Part shown: positions 22,840-34,689 of the stretch, piece by piece | Layout of the letters: every line of letters begins with the position of its first letter | Position numbering within the stretch: position 1 is the first letter of the stretch | DNA from: Sitta carolinensis | Taxonomy: Eukaryota; Chordata; Aves; Passeriformes; Sittidae | DNA: 64,000 bases | Reading direction: 5' to 3' | Assembly: GCA_032173965.1 (NCBI GenBank) | Contig: CM063292.1 | Span: 2,990,001-3,054,000, forward strand | Position numbers and translations under genes: made by a program | Notes under the pieces: generated by a model | The model's database searches: none | The model's input: only the letters and a program-made list of their open reading frames with translations | Told to the model about the DNA's origin: nothing

Positions 22840-23180
22840 GAATTAGCTGGAGCGCCTGATATGTGTATTTTTGGAATTACTTTTATGGTAAAATCATTAA
22901 GGCCACCCACTAACCAACATATGATCTCCCTACTGGCTTGGCTTTGGTTAGAGGTATTACCAATAAGAATTTAAACATTTTCCTGAAATAGTTATTTTTC
23001 AGTGACCTTCAGCAGCAGATGGCCACGGCAGCAAGTACTTATTTATGGCTTCTGTGTAGTAACAATACTTAATGAATTTGTTGAAAACTCCTTTTCCAGC
23101 CAAACTGGAAGCCCAAATGACTCTAAAAATGGTTGATTAGGTGGCCCCAGCCCTGCTTGCTGGTAAATGGTTTTATTGCT
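22840..23180. promoter_or_regulatory. Candidate conserved non-coding element
   Basis: This repeat-free A/T-rich block has TGGAATTACTTTTATGG near 22874, AAATCATTAAGG, a CAGATG E-box at 23016-23021 and repeated TTAATGA/AATTTG words. It contrasts with the G/C-rich, repeat-derived DNA on its left. Function is inferred. Confidence 0.3.
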
Positions 23181-24369
23181 GCCTGGCTCGTGGGGCAACC
23201 CAGAGAGATGTGGGGTGTGAAAAAAAGAAATCGCTGAGCAGTTTTATTTTAGGCGGGTGAATTTCTTCTCACCATTTTGGTGGGTGGCTGCATTTTTCTT
23301 CTGGCCCATATACCCGAGGTGAATTAAGAGAGGGAGGTACCAGGGCAGTTTTCATCAAAGTTTGGACAGATTTCCTCTGAAGGAGACTCTCCAGGGATGG
23401 CCCCGCGCAGAAAAGAACTGGCTGCAAGTTCACATAAATAAAAGGGCACCTTGCCAGAGCAAACACACACACACAGCTCTGCCTGCAGCAAGGGATTCTG
23501 CCCCAATTCCTGTCCTTCTGCTGCCCAGGCACCAAAATCTGGTTTTGTTCTGGTTAAACACAGAACTGAGCATGGTGAAGTTGTTTGGCCACAATCTATG
23601 CACAGTCTGTGCGTAGAAAAAAGAAAGATAAACCCAGCTTGGGTGTATTTTTCCCATTTTATTTCCCTGTTGAAAAATGCATGGCTCCAGGAGGATGTTT
23701 CTCTGTGTCATATGTGATATTTTCCTTATTTGTTTCTGTGGGACAAAGGTTCCCAGCTGTAACTGCTCCGTGCTCTTGGAGGTTTTTCCTGACACCTGAG
23801 GATGTTGGAGGTGACTCAACAGCAAATGCATCTGAATTATAAAGCTGGAAGGCAAAGACCAATTTTTAAGCCTGTATTTTTACTCTGCCTAACACAAGGG
23901 TGTCTGCAGTCCTGTCTGAGGCTCCTAGAGTGCCTTGGAACAGGGGAAAAATAAAGTTAAGATCAACATCCTGATTTGCTGACACGAAGCACTAAATCAC
24001 TCACGTGCACACTTCTGAACAGGAGTGTGGGGAAGAACATTCCTAGCCAGGATGAAAGGCCAGGATTGGTGCTCCTTGGGAAGGTACTGCAGTCACAACT
24101 GCGCAGGGAAACTTTAGCACCTTCCCAAATCCAAGGAAAATAATGTATTCCAAATAGAGCTCAGCCCTAGCAGATGTTGGGCATGAGCATCAAACAGATT
24201 TTTGAAATAATAATCAACTTTAGATCCAGACACCATCAGGAAGACCCTCAGAAACTGTGAGCTCAGATCCAGGGAGCCTACAAAAAAAGATGGGAGATTT
24301 TTTTCAAAGGGTGAGTAGTGAGAGGACAAGGGAGAATGGGTTTAGCTGAAAGAGTGCAGGTTTTGATGG
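23181..24369. other. Unique non-coding DNA
   Basis: A short (CA)n of about seven units lies at 23462-23475. No gene is recognised; the longest open frame (141 codons, minus strand, 23.4-23.9 kb) has no recognisable domain. Confidence 0.5.
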
Positions 24370-24512
24370 GGTACTGGGGAGAAATCCCTCCCTGTGAGGC
24401 TCTGGCACAGGTGCCCAGAGCAGCTGGGGCTGCCCCTGGATCCCTGGAATGTCCAAGGCCAGGCTGGACAGGGCTTGGAGCACCCTGGTCTTGGCCCCAT
24501 GTCCCTGCTGGG
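24370..24512 (+). mobile_element. CR1 LINE 3' fragment
   Basis: 'ggagaaatccctccctgtgaggctctggcacaggtgcccagagcagctgggg', 'ctgcccctggatccctggaatgtcc', 'aaggccaggctggacagggcttggagc' and 'tgtccctgctgggc' match the same CR1 group as the 16.3-kb copy. The final 60 bases and tail are lost. Confidence 0.9.
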
Positions 24513-24679
24513 CTTGCTTTGGGCTGTGCTATTTCAAATCTGTGCAGATCTACTGAGAAGTGAGGAAGGATTTGGAGAAAACAGTCCCCAAAATTGCAGA
24601 TTTTGTAGTTGTGGGTGAGTGATGTGACCAGGTTCTGACTGTAACTCCATTTCACTGTGGCCTGCAGCAGTTCTCAGCC
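24513..24679. other. Unique non-coding DNA
   Basis: Short unique spacer between the CR1 fragment and the A/T-rich block that follows; nothing recognisable. Confidence 0.5.
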
Positions 24680-24900
24680 TTCATTTTGCCAGCCAGCAAT
24701 CTGTTGATTTAATTTTATGTTACAACTGTTGGTTATACCTAAATATATCAGGAACATGGACCTCAGCATTCCAGAGACATAATTCATGTCGAGCTAAGCA
24801 AAGGCAGCATATTTAGCTTCTGCTGGCCCACAATCCATCTCAAAGGTCACTGCAGTCTCCAGGGTCTGAGGAAACCCACAGATGCTGCAATGCCTATTTG
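24680..24900. promoter_or_regulatory. Candidate regulatory A/T-rich block
   Basis: Repeat-free sequence contains TTGATTTAATTTTATG, AACTGTTGGTTATACC, CATAATTCATGTCGAGC and GCATATTTAGC. Words of this kind are typical of homeodomain, MYB and MEF2 sites. Evidence is motif texture only. Confidence 0.22.
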
Positions 24901-27900
24901 CTTTGAAATACAGAAGAACTCTTCTCCTGAAAAAGAAGTATTTTATTGTTATTATTTAGCTTTTTCCTCCCTCAGGTGAGGTAATCTGTAATCCCAACTT
25001 TTTGGAGGGGAAGGAAGGAAAACCAAAAGAAAAAGTGTCAGGTAAGTCAAGCAGCCTGGTCTTTGCTAAGCAAACCCAGGGCACCAAGTTCCTCTGGCTG
25101 TATCTGCTCCACGAAGGAGCTGGAATTGTGAACAGGAGGCTGGAAATGAAACATGAGCTGGAATTTTACTCATGGTGCCAATCAGGGAAATGAATACAAC
25201 CTGACTGGTCAGGATAGTGTGTGTCAACAGCAACATGGAAATAAAATTGTGAGTAGGGAGCAGAGGCTGCTTGTTTTTTGGAAAAAAAAAAAAAAGAATA
25301 AAAGAAAAAAAAAAGAAATTAAAAAAAAAATAAGTAAAAGAGACAGTCCTCAAAATATGGTGCTGATTAACAGCTCTCCTGTGAGCTCCTCGGGAGGGTG
25401 CCTAAGCAGAAGGGTACAGGGTGTTTGAGCTTCACAAGGAAAATATTTATACCTTGTACATAACCATAGCTGAGAAATCTTGCTCAAGGTCTAAATAGTG
25501 TGACTACATGAATTAGGCTGATGGCTCCTCTGGTGGGCCAAGGGGGTGTTTGGTGAGGTCTGTGGTGGATGCAGAGCTGCATAAAACATGAAAACCAGAC
25601 CTGCAGCAGGGCCAGGTGAGCATAAAACTCATTTTGTAATAAACCCCTATGCCACTGGGAGTCATCAGTGGGTTTGACTAATTTTATAGCAAATTTTTTT
25701 AAAAAGGGTTTTTCTCCCTCTTGCTGGGAAATCTTCCTCCTCTCACAGGCAGTGAGCACATGCTCATATATTTTTTTTCCTTCTAGACAATCACCTTCAT
25801 TAAAGGAATGTATCTAAAAGGAAGGTCTGTGGTAGGGGGAAATATGTAAATTAAATATTATACATGAATGGAAAAGGGGGAAATTTGGAAATGACTGGGC
25901 AGTTGCAGCATCCCCCAAAGCCCTGCCACCAGCTCCTCTGCACTGCTCCCCACACTTTTCTGGGGCAGTTGAGAGACCCTCCACTGCTAGGGCAAAACCA
26001 GAGGGTGTCAGAGGGAAACTTGAGGTACAAGACCTCCTTTTTTTTTTAAGCAGATAAAAGTAGAGATGAGCAAGAGAGGTTTCTGTGCAAATTAAATCAG
26101 TTTTGCCTCCGGCTCTTGCAGCAGGGGCTGCTCAGTCATGCAGCCCATCGTGATGGCAACACATCTGTAGGAGAGCTGGGAAAGCACAGAGGAGCCAGAC
26201 AGCCCCTGAACACCAGCAGCACGAGCCAGGAGGGTCAGAAAGAGAGCTGAGGTTCGTGACAGCTCACACTTGACCCTCACTGAGAGAGCTGAAGAGGGTT
26301 AATCACAACCTCTGTGCAGCAAGGACTAACCCAGCACTGCCAGAGCTGCACTTGCTGCTGGGACAGCAAGCCTTGGCAGAACGATGAGGGTCACTGACAT
26401 CTCAGACAGCACCAGCTGAACTTGCCAAAGCTCCCAAAAGCGTCCTCAAGCAGTGGTCACACAAGTCCTTGGTAGGGATGTGGCAGGGGTCGATCACTGC
26501 CCTGGCTGAATGGCTGGGCAGCTCAGGGTCCCTCAGTTCTGCACCCCTTGGTCCCCTCTCTGCTCCACCAGAACAGGTTCCTCCCTTCCAGAGCCCATTT
26601 TCCTTGAGATTTCCTACCATAAACCAGTCAAACCTTGTTCTGTGTTAGATGAAGTAAAGCAGTCGCACTAAAAGGACTTAAAAATGAGTGATATATTCCA
26701 TAAATATGAATATAAATATAAATATGAATAAAAGGGCTCAAACAGACCAAGATTTTTATTAAATAAGAGAGTTACAAAATTTAACAGCCTGGCAGCCTCC
26801 ACCTGCTGCCTTGCTCTGCAAGCTGTCCTTCTGAGGTTTAGACATGGACAAAAGTATTATCCAGCAGGAGTGAGGGGGAGAGAATCCAGCCCCTGGCATT
26901 TTCAGGGAAAGCTTTACAAATCAATCCCCAAATGTTAATGCTGTTGTTTCAAAGCCCTCCAGTCTCCCACTGCTCCTCCCCATCTGCATCCTGCAGGACA
27001 CTCCATTGGCAGAGGTCCCTTTTCCTAAGCAGTAACGTCAGGCTTTAATCTTTTCAAGTCATGGTTGGAATGAAAAGGAGAAGGGGAAGGAAAAAAAAAA
27101 CCAAACAAACCCAACCCAGTTACAAGAACTGAGATTGGGAACGAGAGAGAAAGAAATGCCAAGACATGAGGAAAAAATTCTGTTTCTTCTGCTGCTTGTA
27201 CCGAGACTCAGGCTGCTGTGAGAGGGGAAATGAAGATAATTAGAACAGGTTTGGAACGAGGACTTCAGAGATAAGTCTCATGTGCAGATAGCAAGAGGCA
27301 GACCTCCCTGCCAAGCATGACATCTACCTTGGAGCTGAGCTCCAGCAAAGACACTGTGAGCCTTCACACTGCTGGCTGAGAGCAGCAGGCCCAGCCCAAT
27401 CTCATCCCAGGAAACTCAGTGCAAAGTGAGCCAGTGCTCCTTGGGCTCCCCACACCACAGAGGGTGCAGGAATGATGCCAAAATTATCTTTCCGAGGCAG
27501 AAACTCAGGATTTGTGCAAAGGACAGACTGATTTGGAACTATGTGTTAATGTTCAGGTTTGAGTGACAGAACTCAGCTAAACACCCTCCTCTTCCCCTCC
27601 CAGTCTGCTTTTCCTGTGGCTCAATCCTCATCAATTTGTCATCTTTCTTAGGAGCAGCTTTCTCATCATTCCAGGGATGTCTGAGTGAAGAGGTTAGCAG
27701 GGACACAGGATTACAGAGACATCTGGCTTTACAAACCCCAGACACTTCAGCATCAGCCTTGGCAGAGAGCTGTGGCTCTCTGGGGAGCAGAGTGTGGAGC
27801 ATGACTGCAGGTCCTGGAGCCACCAGTGGATGCAATGGTTTGGATGCACCAGGAACATTGGACAAGTGTTGGAGTGATGGGGCAGTCAGCACCTGTGTCC

Positions 27901-28139
27901 TCACCCAACGTCTGCTTCCTCAGAAAACTGCTTTTTAATCACACACACGTGACGAGAAATGAACTTTGCCAAAATGTTTTCCAATCTCCAATGAAGGAGA
28001 TGTTCAGGACATGTGTTTTACTACCTCTCCCTTTGCCTCTCTGATGGGAGAAGAGGCTCTAAGGATGAAAGGAATTTCCCTCTCTTTCCATGTGTGTGTG
28101 AGTTATTTTTTAGGTTCCTGTTCTTGCTGAAACAGCTCC
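24901..28139. other. Unique non-coding DNA with A-rich patches
   Basis: Simple-sequence patches are A-rich DNA at 25281-25332 and an ATATAA-type stretch at 26697-26735. I find no CR1, LTR or gene in these 3.2 kb. The part 26,290-26,620 and 27,300-27,460 is G/C-richer, yet open frames stay below 125 codons and carry no recognisable domain. Confidence 0.45.
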
Positions 28140-28320
28140 CACAGGAGCTATGCAAATGTAATGGCTAATTTGACTAGCTCAAATGAGTCATCTTTCAAAA
28201 CCATTATTGTACAATATGTAACATGGTTTGGAGCTGTCTGCTGTCTGTGTAAAGTGATATTGCTTCTTTTTGCCCTTTCCTTGAATCAAAGGCAGATGCA
28301 AACATCAAGGTTTCTGTACA
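28140..28320. promoter_or_regulatory. Candidate enhancer with octamer and AP-1 sites
   Basis: A perfect POU octamer ATGCAAAT lies at 28150-28157, followed 27 bases later by a perfect AP-1 heptamer TGAGTCA at 28184-28190. TAATGGCTAATTTG lies between them, and TTGAATCAAAGGC (TCF-like) follows near 28283. No repeat is present. The sites are exact matches to family consensus words; joint activity is inference. Confidence 0.35.
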
Positions 28321-30671
28321 ACACGCACCCCTCCCTTTTCCACACTGGGATTAGCAGTGGGAGCTGCAGGCTCTTTGCAGTGATTCAGAGGCAAAGATCC
28401 ACTCAGAGCTCTCTTCCAGGGCCATCTCTTCAAGGAAATAACTGTAGACGAAGAGCACACCATTTATTTTTCAGTGTACTTTGCCATTAGTACAAAAATA
28501 AATCGTGGTGTGGGAGTGGAGCGGGTTGGGGAGCAGGTGGTGCTGGAGCAGCCAGTGAAATCCAGGGAACACTGAGAGGAATTCCAGTGCTGCCAACCCA
28601 TGACGAGCTCAACGCTACATTAGTGCTGTGTAGCTTTTGGCCCTCTGAAAGGAAGTGTGTAGCAAATTGCTCAGGAGCTGAATGGAAGAAAAGGAAAAAG
28701 GAGGAAGTGCTGAGTGTTTAGTCGAGGAATACCACTTGTCCCCAGCATGAAAGAGAAGTCAAGAGAGAGGAAAGGAGGACTCGTGCTTTTTCAAAGGAAA
28801 AATCCCTAAAGCAGTGATTTCTGGATATCTCAGTGTGACATAAAATCCTGGCTTGCACGTTGTCCCTGCCAGAGGTTTAGAGGAGAAGGTCTGAGTAGGT
28901 AGAACAAGAATGCTAAAATCAGAGCTGCTTAAAAGACAGCTTCAAGGTGGCAGGTGCTGAGAGAGGTGGAAATGGGACCCTGAGGGAGAGGAGGTAAAAA
29001 GAGGTGAATTTTATTGTGCGGCAGGTGAGCAAGACCTCAGAAGGGCTGGGTTGAAAAGAACAAATTGGATTTGATGAACAACTGTTAAATGGGCAGATCG
29101 GATATTTATCCAGAGCCAGAGGAGACTGCCTGACCAGGACTTTAGGTGGGAAGCACGTGGAGGAAGAGGAAGGCACAAGCTCCAAGGCCTTGGCAAATGC
29201 ATGATGAAGGATGTTAAATATGTGATCCTAAAAATCCTGGGAGAAACAGGAGAGATTGAAGGATTGGATGAGTAATTCCAAGAGAAACAAGCCAAAGAGG
29301 AGGTCCAGAGTGTGGAGGAAAGATAGAAATGGCATAAAAGAGAAAGGTCTCCTTATCCAGTGTTATTTACAAGACCAGAGGGAGAGCAGAGCCAAACCAG
29401 CAGAAAAATTGCCTCCTAAATATAATTTGTGTGGACAGTTAGCCCCAAACTGAGCAACCAGGGCATCTGAGATACAAAGCAATGCAGGCACTGCTCTTAT
29501 CTCACAGGGAAAGGCAGTTTTCCACTGCCAGTCAGACCTGGTGGATTTCCTTGGACATCTGGAAATCCCAATGAGTGGCACTGGAGGGGTTAACTCATCC
29601 TTCTGTTTTGCAACTGGATTAGCCAGCCCAGTCCATTCCTGTCCCTGTCCCACCTCAGTGGCACTGCAGCCTGTTTATAAAAATAGCAAACAAATCATTT
29701 GACAGCAAGGGTTGGAAGCAAAAAATTAAAAAAAAAAAAGCGCCATACTTTCCCTATTAAATTTTGATAGTCTCCCAAAGGCTTTCAATATATTGCACAC
29801 ATCCAAGCTCTACCACAGAATAATTGAATCACAAAGCCTAAGAACATGTGTCTTCCCAGTCTGTGCACGAGTCAGGGAATGCTGGGGGCAGGCACAGGGT
29901 CCATCAGGACAGGGCACAGATATCCTTGGATTGTCCCAAGCAGATGGGAAAGCAGCACATCTCCTCTGGCAGCCCAAGGGGGATCTCCTCTCTGAGAAGG
30001 AAACTCTGCTATTTCTTTATAGCTTTTTAAAACAAGTGTTTTCCTTGCACGGCTCGGATCTTTTTACTCTTCCTAACAGCCAGAAAAGCAAATTATCAGC
30101 TTTTTGAAGGCTGTTTTTGGAGGGACTCATAGGTGAGGTGAGCCAGAGGGGTTTAGCTTCACTACATCCACAGGAGAGTGGTGATGGATCTCTAAACTGC
30201 CCAGGGCCATCCTCCAACCTCTCCTTTGTTTGAGACACTGGGCTCAGCTGAGTTTCAGACTCTGGAAATCAGTTTCTGGCTGAGCTCAGACAACAGATGC
30301 ATGTTCCCAGATCTGTTAAGGAAAAATCGGCTGGATTCAAGTATTTTTAGCCCTGGGCTTATGTGTGGGTCCTGTATAGAAGCAAGAAGTTGAAAATAAC
30401 CATGGCAAAGTTATAAAAAGCTGCTCTAGCTGGATATAGCCAGTGGAGTGACACAGTGGGAAACCCATGAGGGAGAGACTTCCCCAGAGATCCTCCACTG
30501 CTGGCCAGCAAAGCTCACTCACACTCTTACATGAGCTTGTTGGATCTGTAAAGGATGATAAATGAGAGTAAATAAAGTAAGAAACCACCAGCAGCTAAGT
30601 TACAATCAAGAGGATGATGTTCCAAAAGTCAAAGTTTTGTAGGTCCAAAGCCAGCAGGAGGAGCCTGACTT
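28321..30671. other. Unique non-coding DNA
   Basis: No gene or mobile element is recognised in these 2.35 kb. There is an A run near 29728-29740. Open frames up to about 105 codons look random. Confidence 0.5.
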
Positions 30672-31070
30672 CCTTTCCTTTTCCTTTTTCCCTTTTCCCT
30701 TTTCCCTTCCCATTTCCCTTTTCCCTTCCCCTTTCCCTTTCCAATTTTCCTTTCCCATTTTACTTCCCCTTCCCTTTTTCCTTTTCCCTTTTCCCTTTTC
30801 CCTTTTCCCTTTTCCCTTTTCCCTTTTCCTTTTTCCCTTTTCCCTTTTCCCTTTTCCCTTTTCCCTTTCCTTTTTCCCTTCCCCTTTCCCTTTCCTGTTT
30901 CCCTTTCCCTTTCCTTTCCCTTTTCCCTTTCCCCTTTCCCTTTCCTTTTTCCCTTTCCCTTTCCCTTTCCCTTTCCCTTTCCCTTTCCCTTTCCCTTTCC
31001 CTTTCCCTTTCCCTTTCCCTTTTCCCTTCCCCTTTCCCTTTCCTGTTTCCCTTCCCTTCCCTTCCCTTCT
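30672..31070. repeat. Polypyrimidine (TTTCCC)n-type tract
   Basis: About 400 bases consist almost only of C and T on the plus strand, built from CCCTTT hexamers with CCCTTTT and CCCTT variants. The most regular part is about thirteen tandem TTTCCC units at 30944-31021. The minus strand is GGGAAA-rich, with many G triplets able to form G-quadruplexes, and mirror symmetry allows triplex formation. Frames of 156, 162 and 231 codons through it (Gly-Lys or Pro-Phe-Ser) are artefacts. Confidence 0.97.
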
Positions 31071-31599
31071 CCTCAAACATTCCCATCTTATCTGCTTTAG
31101 AGAGGCCTTGGGCTTGCCCTGAAGAAGGAGGGGGTGTTATTTTTACAGACAGTACAAAGGTTCTTCCCATTAGAAATTCCGAGGGCAGCTCTGGCTCCTC
31201 TCTAAAGCTCCAGTGCTGTATTCCAGGGATGACAGCACTCCAAGACAATGTGTTTGCAATAGCAACAGCGCTGCTTCACGGCACAGCTCAGCTCCCTCCT
31301 GGCAGCTGACCCTTTCTCTTTGATTTCACTGAGCCCAGAACATGGAAGAACAAATGAATCTTTCTGAGTAACTCTTTTTTTTCCCCCCTCCTATGTATTT
31401 TTGTTCTTGATCCAAAACCTCGTGGAATCTTTATTTTCATGTCTGTCACCGTCTTTTATGATCACTTCAAATGAATTTCTCCTGTACCCACACAGTGCCC
31501 AAGGCTCTAAGTGTTGGATGCTGCACTGTAGACAGGGTTAAGCTTTTCCTAGCAAAGCATTTAAGCCTCTTGAGTGCTGAAATGTAACCTAAACACCAC
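31071..31599. other. Unique non-coding DNA
   Basis: Nothing recognisable apart from a T/C-rich run near 31374-31390. Confidence 0.5.
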
Positions 31600-31960
31600 C
31601 AGTTTTCCCCAAAACATGAGGGCACTTTGCTGATTTAATTTCTGCATTTGTTATCATGAAATGCGAGTAATTACGGCTTTGACCTCTTGGGTAGGGGCCA
31701 AGCTCCAAGTGTAAGAGGTAAACACAATAAATAAATACATGCAAAACACGATCCCCCTGAAAACAGGGAGCATTTTCTGCTTTTCCAACAGAGTTGGGAG
31801 AGAATTCACTGAACACTCCTGAACTTCATAGAGTCCCTGGTTTTAGTTACTACAATAATAATGCAGGGACTGTAAATAGGGTTTATGACTTTTTATGAGA
31901 AAGCCATGTGATGCTTTTACAACTCTCACAAGTAATAAATGTCTACATCAATTTGATTGT
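31600..31960. promoter_or_regulatory. Candidate conserved non-coding element
   Basis: The block is repeat-free with TGATTTAATTTCTGC, a TAATTA homeodomain core at 31668-31673 inside GAGTAATTACGGC, and CTACAATAATAATGCAGG. It ends in A/T-rich GTAATAAATGTC / TCAATTTGATTG. CpG is scarce except at these motifs. Conservation is not testable here. Confidence 0.3.
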
Positions 31961-32112
31961 TTTATGTGGGTTTTCTTCTTGCTTTATGCCATGGAATGGG
32001 TTGTACTTCACTGGAAGGCCACTTGAAATTCTGACATTTCAAAATTTGGTCTAGTGCCAAATTTGGTCAGGAGAAAAAACTTTTGAAAGCCACATTTTCT
32101 CTTCAACCACAT

Positions 32113-32132
32113 AAAAAAAAAAAAAAAAAAAA
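32113..32132. repeat. Poly-A run of 20
   Basis: A simple A homopolymer of 20 bases; no retroposon body recognised upstream. Confidence 0.95.
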
Positions 32133-32155
32133 GATTTGGGATGAAATAAAATAGC

Positions 32156-32183
32156 TTGTTCTGATAAAACCAAATCAGAACAA
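32156..32183. repeat. Perfect inverted repeat with TGTTCT/AGAACA half-sites
   Basis: Arms TTGTTCTGAT (32156-32165) and ATCAGAACAA (32174-32183) are exact complements around an 8-base loop. Each arm contains TGTTCT or AGAACA, the half-site of glucocorticoid/androgen-type steroid receptors. The order and spacing differ from the classical palindrome with three-base spacer. It could also be a hairpin in RNA. Confidence 0.6.
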
Positions 32184-34060
32184 AATACCTCCCTTTTTAA
32201 CATGCATTATTCAAAGCATAAAATTAAATCACTTCTGTTATGAAAAGACATTTAGGACAGAAAATCGAGTCATTTCACTCCAACCAGGTCCAAACACAAT
32301 ACTTCAAACTAGTCTAAACATATCTTTTTTAAAAACCTGAAGCAAAACTTCATTGACAACAACATACTGTGATCGGAAGTCTGGATTTCAACTGGATGGC
32401 ATTTTCCATTGAAAAATTGCCAGGGAAAAGATTTTTTCCTGCTACCTCTAATCTGATGTTATCATGGACAGCAGAGCTCGGAGTTAAAAACTGTAGCACG
32501 TTCTGAGGTCTCCCAGAATTTATTCCCTCTGCCTCCAGCAGCTCCTCTGGGTTTTGCCAGCTGTGAGTTAGAGCACCAAGAAATGGAAAAATACCCATAA
32601 GGAGCCAAGGTGTTCCTGGAGTAGTTAATTAATTGGTGAATATCACTGTCAGGGCACTGGCATGAGGCAAATCCCATCAGGAAGTTTTCCAGGAGGTTCC
32701 ATGGCTGGTTTCACAGAAGATTTTCTGAGGATCTTCTCTCCGAACACTCCTACCAGATCTTTTCCACTCTGTGCCCATAGAGAGGTGGGAAAAGAAGGCA
32801 GAGGCTCTGGAAGCAGGGACACAACCTCCCTCTTTCCTCTCACTTGATGAAACCCATGAGGTCTGCTGCCAGCAGGGTGTTAGGGGCATGGGTGATGACA
32901 GACCCTCGAGAAATTTTACCATTCATTGCTAAAATCCATTGCAATCCGTGGCTTCCACCACTGATCTGCAGCTCTGAATGCACTGACCACAAAGGAACTA
33001 TAAATTACAGCTCAGAAAAATCAGTGGGGAGCTGCAAACATGCACAGGCATGGACAGGAACATTCTTAGGGTCTACACAAAGATTTTTTTAATGGTTTTA
33101 TCATCAGTGTCAAAGTAGGGTTTATGCTTTGGGCCAAGACCAGTGGGGTGTTTGGTGGTGCTCAGTTCCAGCAGAACTATAACATTTTATCACAATACAT
33201 CTGTCTGGGAAGGGGACACAGCTCTTTGCATGAGCAAACTTGTCTTGATGCAGAAAATTCCAGGAGTTTACACTTGTGCACACCTTGGAGCTCTCAGAAC
33301 ACAGCTCTGTCTCCACACACCAGTCTGAGGCCACACAATGCCAGCTCTGAGAGGAGTTCACTGCCACCTGAAGCTTCTTCCTGCAGAAATGAAATATTTT
33401 CCTGTTGAGGTCTCAGTTTTTTACTTAAAGGTTGCCCAAAGTGACCCTTGGTACCAGCCCATGTCTCTTGGCCTTGTGGTGACCCTGCTGCTCCAAAACT
33501 GCTCCGATCAATGGCACCAAGATGCTCAGAGACACCACGACTGCCCTGGTGGCTTGATGGAGCCACTCTCCAGAAAATATCCTTGGAAAGGAAATATCCT
33601 GTGCCAGCCTCGGGTGACCAGGAGGATCCCCCACTTCCATTCAAACTTCACCTATTGCTCCAGCCAGAGCTCTTAAGATGCCCTGAAAGGCAGCAAAGGA
33701 TGGCAGGGAAAGATGAGTGTTGTGGGTGGGACAGAAATAGCCCAAAACAAATGGGAAAAAAACCCTGTCAAAACATTTATAGACTCCCTGATAATTTAAC
33801 AAGGGTGGGGAGGATCAATTTACAGATAGTGTCTCCTTCTCTCCTCACTTCTCCCTGCAAGAAAATAAATGATGGACTGAAAAGGGGAGCGAGCGACAGA
33901 GTGAGTTTGGGAGAGAGTAGCCAAGAGTTTTATTACAAGCCTGTTCCTCATTAAGGCCTTAGCAGCCTCACACACAAAAGCTAATTACTGTTTTTATGTC
34001 ATGTTATTTTGATTCATATTTCCTGTCTGGAAAACAGACGGGAGTTTTGGGCAGGCAGCC
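32184..34060. other. Unique non-coding DNA
   Basis: The first 170 bases are A/T-rich (CATTATTCAAAGC, AAATTAAATCAC). The rest is unique, mixed composition with several open frames up to 168 codons near 33.3-34.0 kb. None has recognisable domains or consistent splice context, so I do not call them genes. Confidence 0.45.
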
Positions 34061-34130
34061 AAGGCGAGGGCCATGGAATCGCGCGAGCGGGAACCTGCCG
34101 CGGCTCTGCAACATGGGAGACGAGCCTTAT
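34061..34130. other. Isolated CpG cluster
   Basis: About eight CpGs occur in 70 bases, including CGCGCG at about 34080-34085 and CCGCGG near 34099, within a CpG-poor region. It is followed by a T-rich run at 34147-34200. No gene start can be attached. Confidence 0.5.
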
Positions 34131-34689
34131 GTTTTGGGATTTTGATTTTTTGTTTGGGTTTTTTGGTTGTTTTTTTTTTTTTTTTTTTGTTTGTTATTTT
34201 GAGGAGGAAATGGGAACTTTCCATGTAGGCGTAGTTTGCTCCCAAAAAATTGTTGTTCTCCATGGGTAGTGGAAAGAAAGAGATGTCGCAGGGCTCATTT
34301 CTGGTCAGGAAGTGCCCCTGCAGGCAGGGACGTGTGGCTTTCCAGGCCTGCTCATGTCTGGCTTGGACAGGAGGGAAAGGGAGAGCTTCACAACCAGGGC
34401 AGCTTTTAGGAAACAAATGAATTCTCCGAGGACCAAAATGCTATTCTTGTCCTCTTATCAACGCAGTGGGATCTCCGCAGGGCTCATGTCGAAGCGCTGT
34501 GGGAGGGAAAACAAAAACAAGCTGCCAGTGCTGATGCTCCAGGTTTCCATGAGGTGGCAGCAAGGAAAAAAAAAAAAAAGGTTCCATGAACTACCTCTTC
34601 TCTCCATAAGAATTTAATCCACGAATATTTTCTGCTTGCATAAATATTTCATCCTTATTTACATCCTCATTTCAAAAGTTTTCAGTGCT
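34131..34689. other. Unique non-coding DNA with poly-T and poly-A
   Basis: A T run of about 19 near 34170-34188 and an A run near 34566-34579 are the only repeats. No gene is recognised. Confidence 0.5.

Noticed and set aside
30614..31309. 231-codon open frame (and 156/162-codon frames on the other strand)
   Set aside because: It is the translation of the TTTCCC-type tract; low-complexity Pro-Phe-Ser or Gly-Lys repeats with no domain.
33448..33954. 168-codon plus-strand frame
   Set aside because: Several frames overlap on both strands here and none shows domain or splice evidence.
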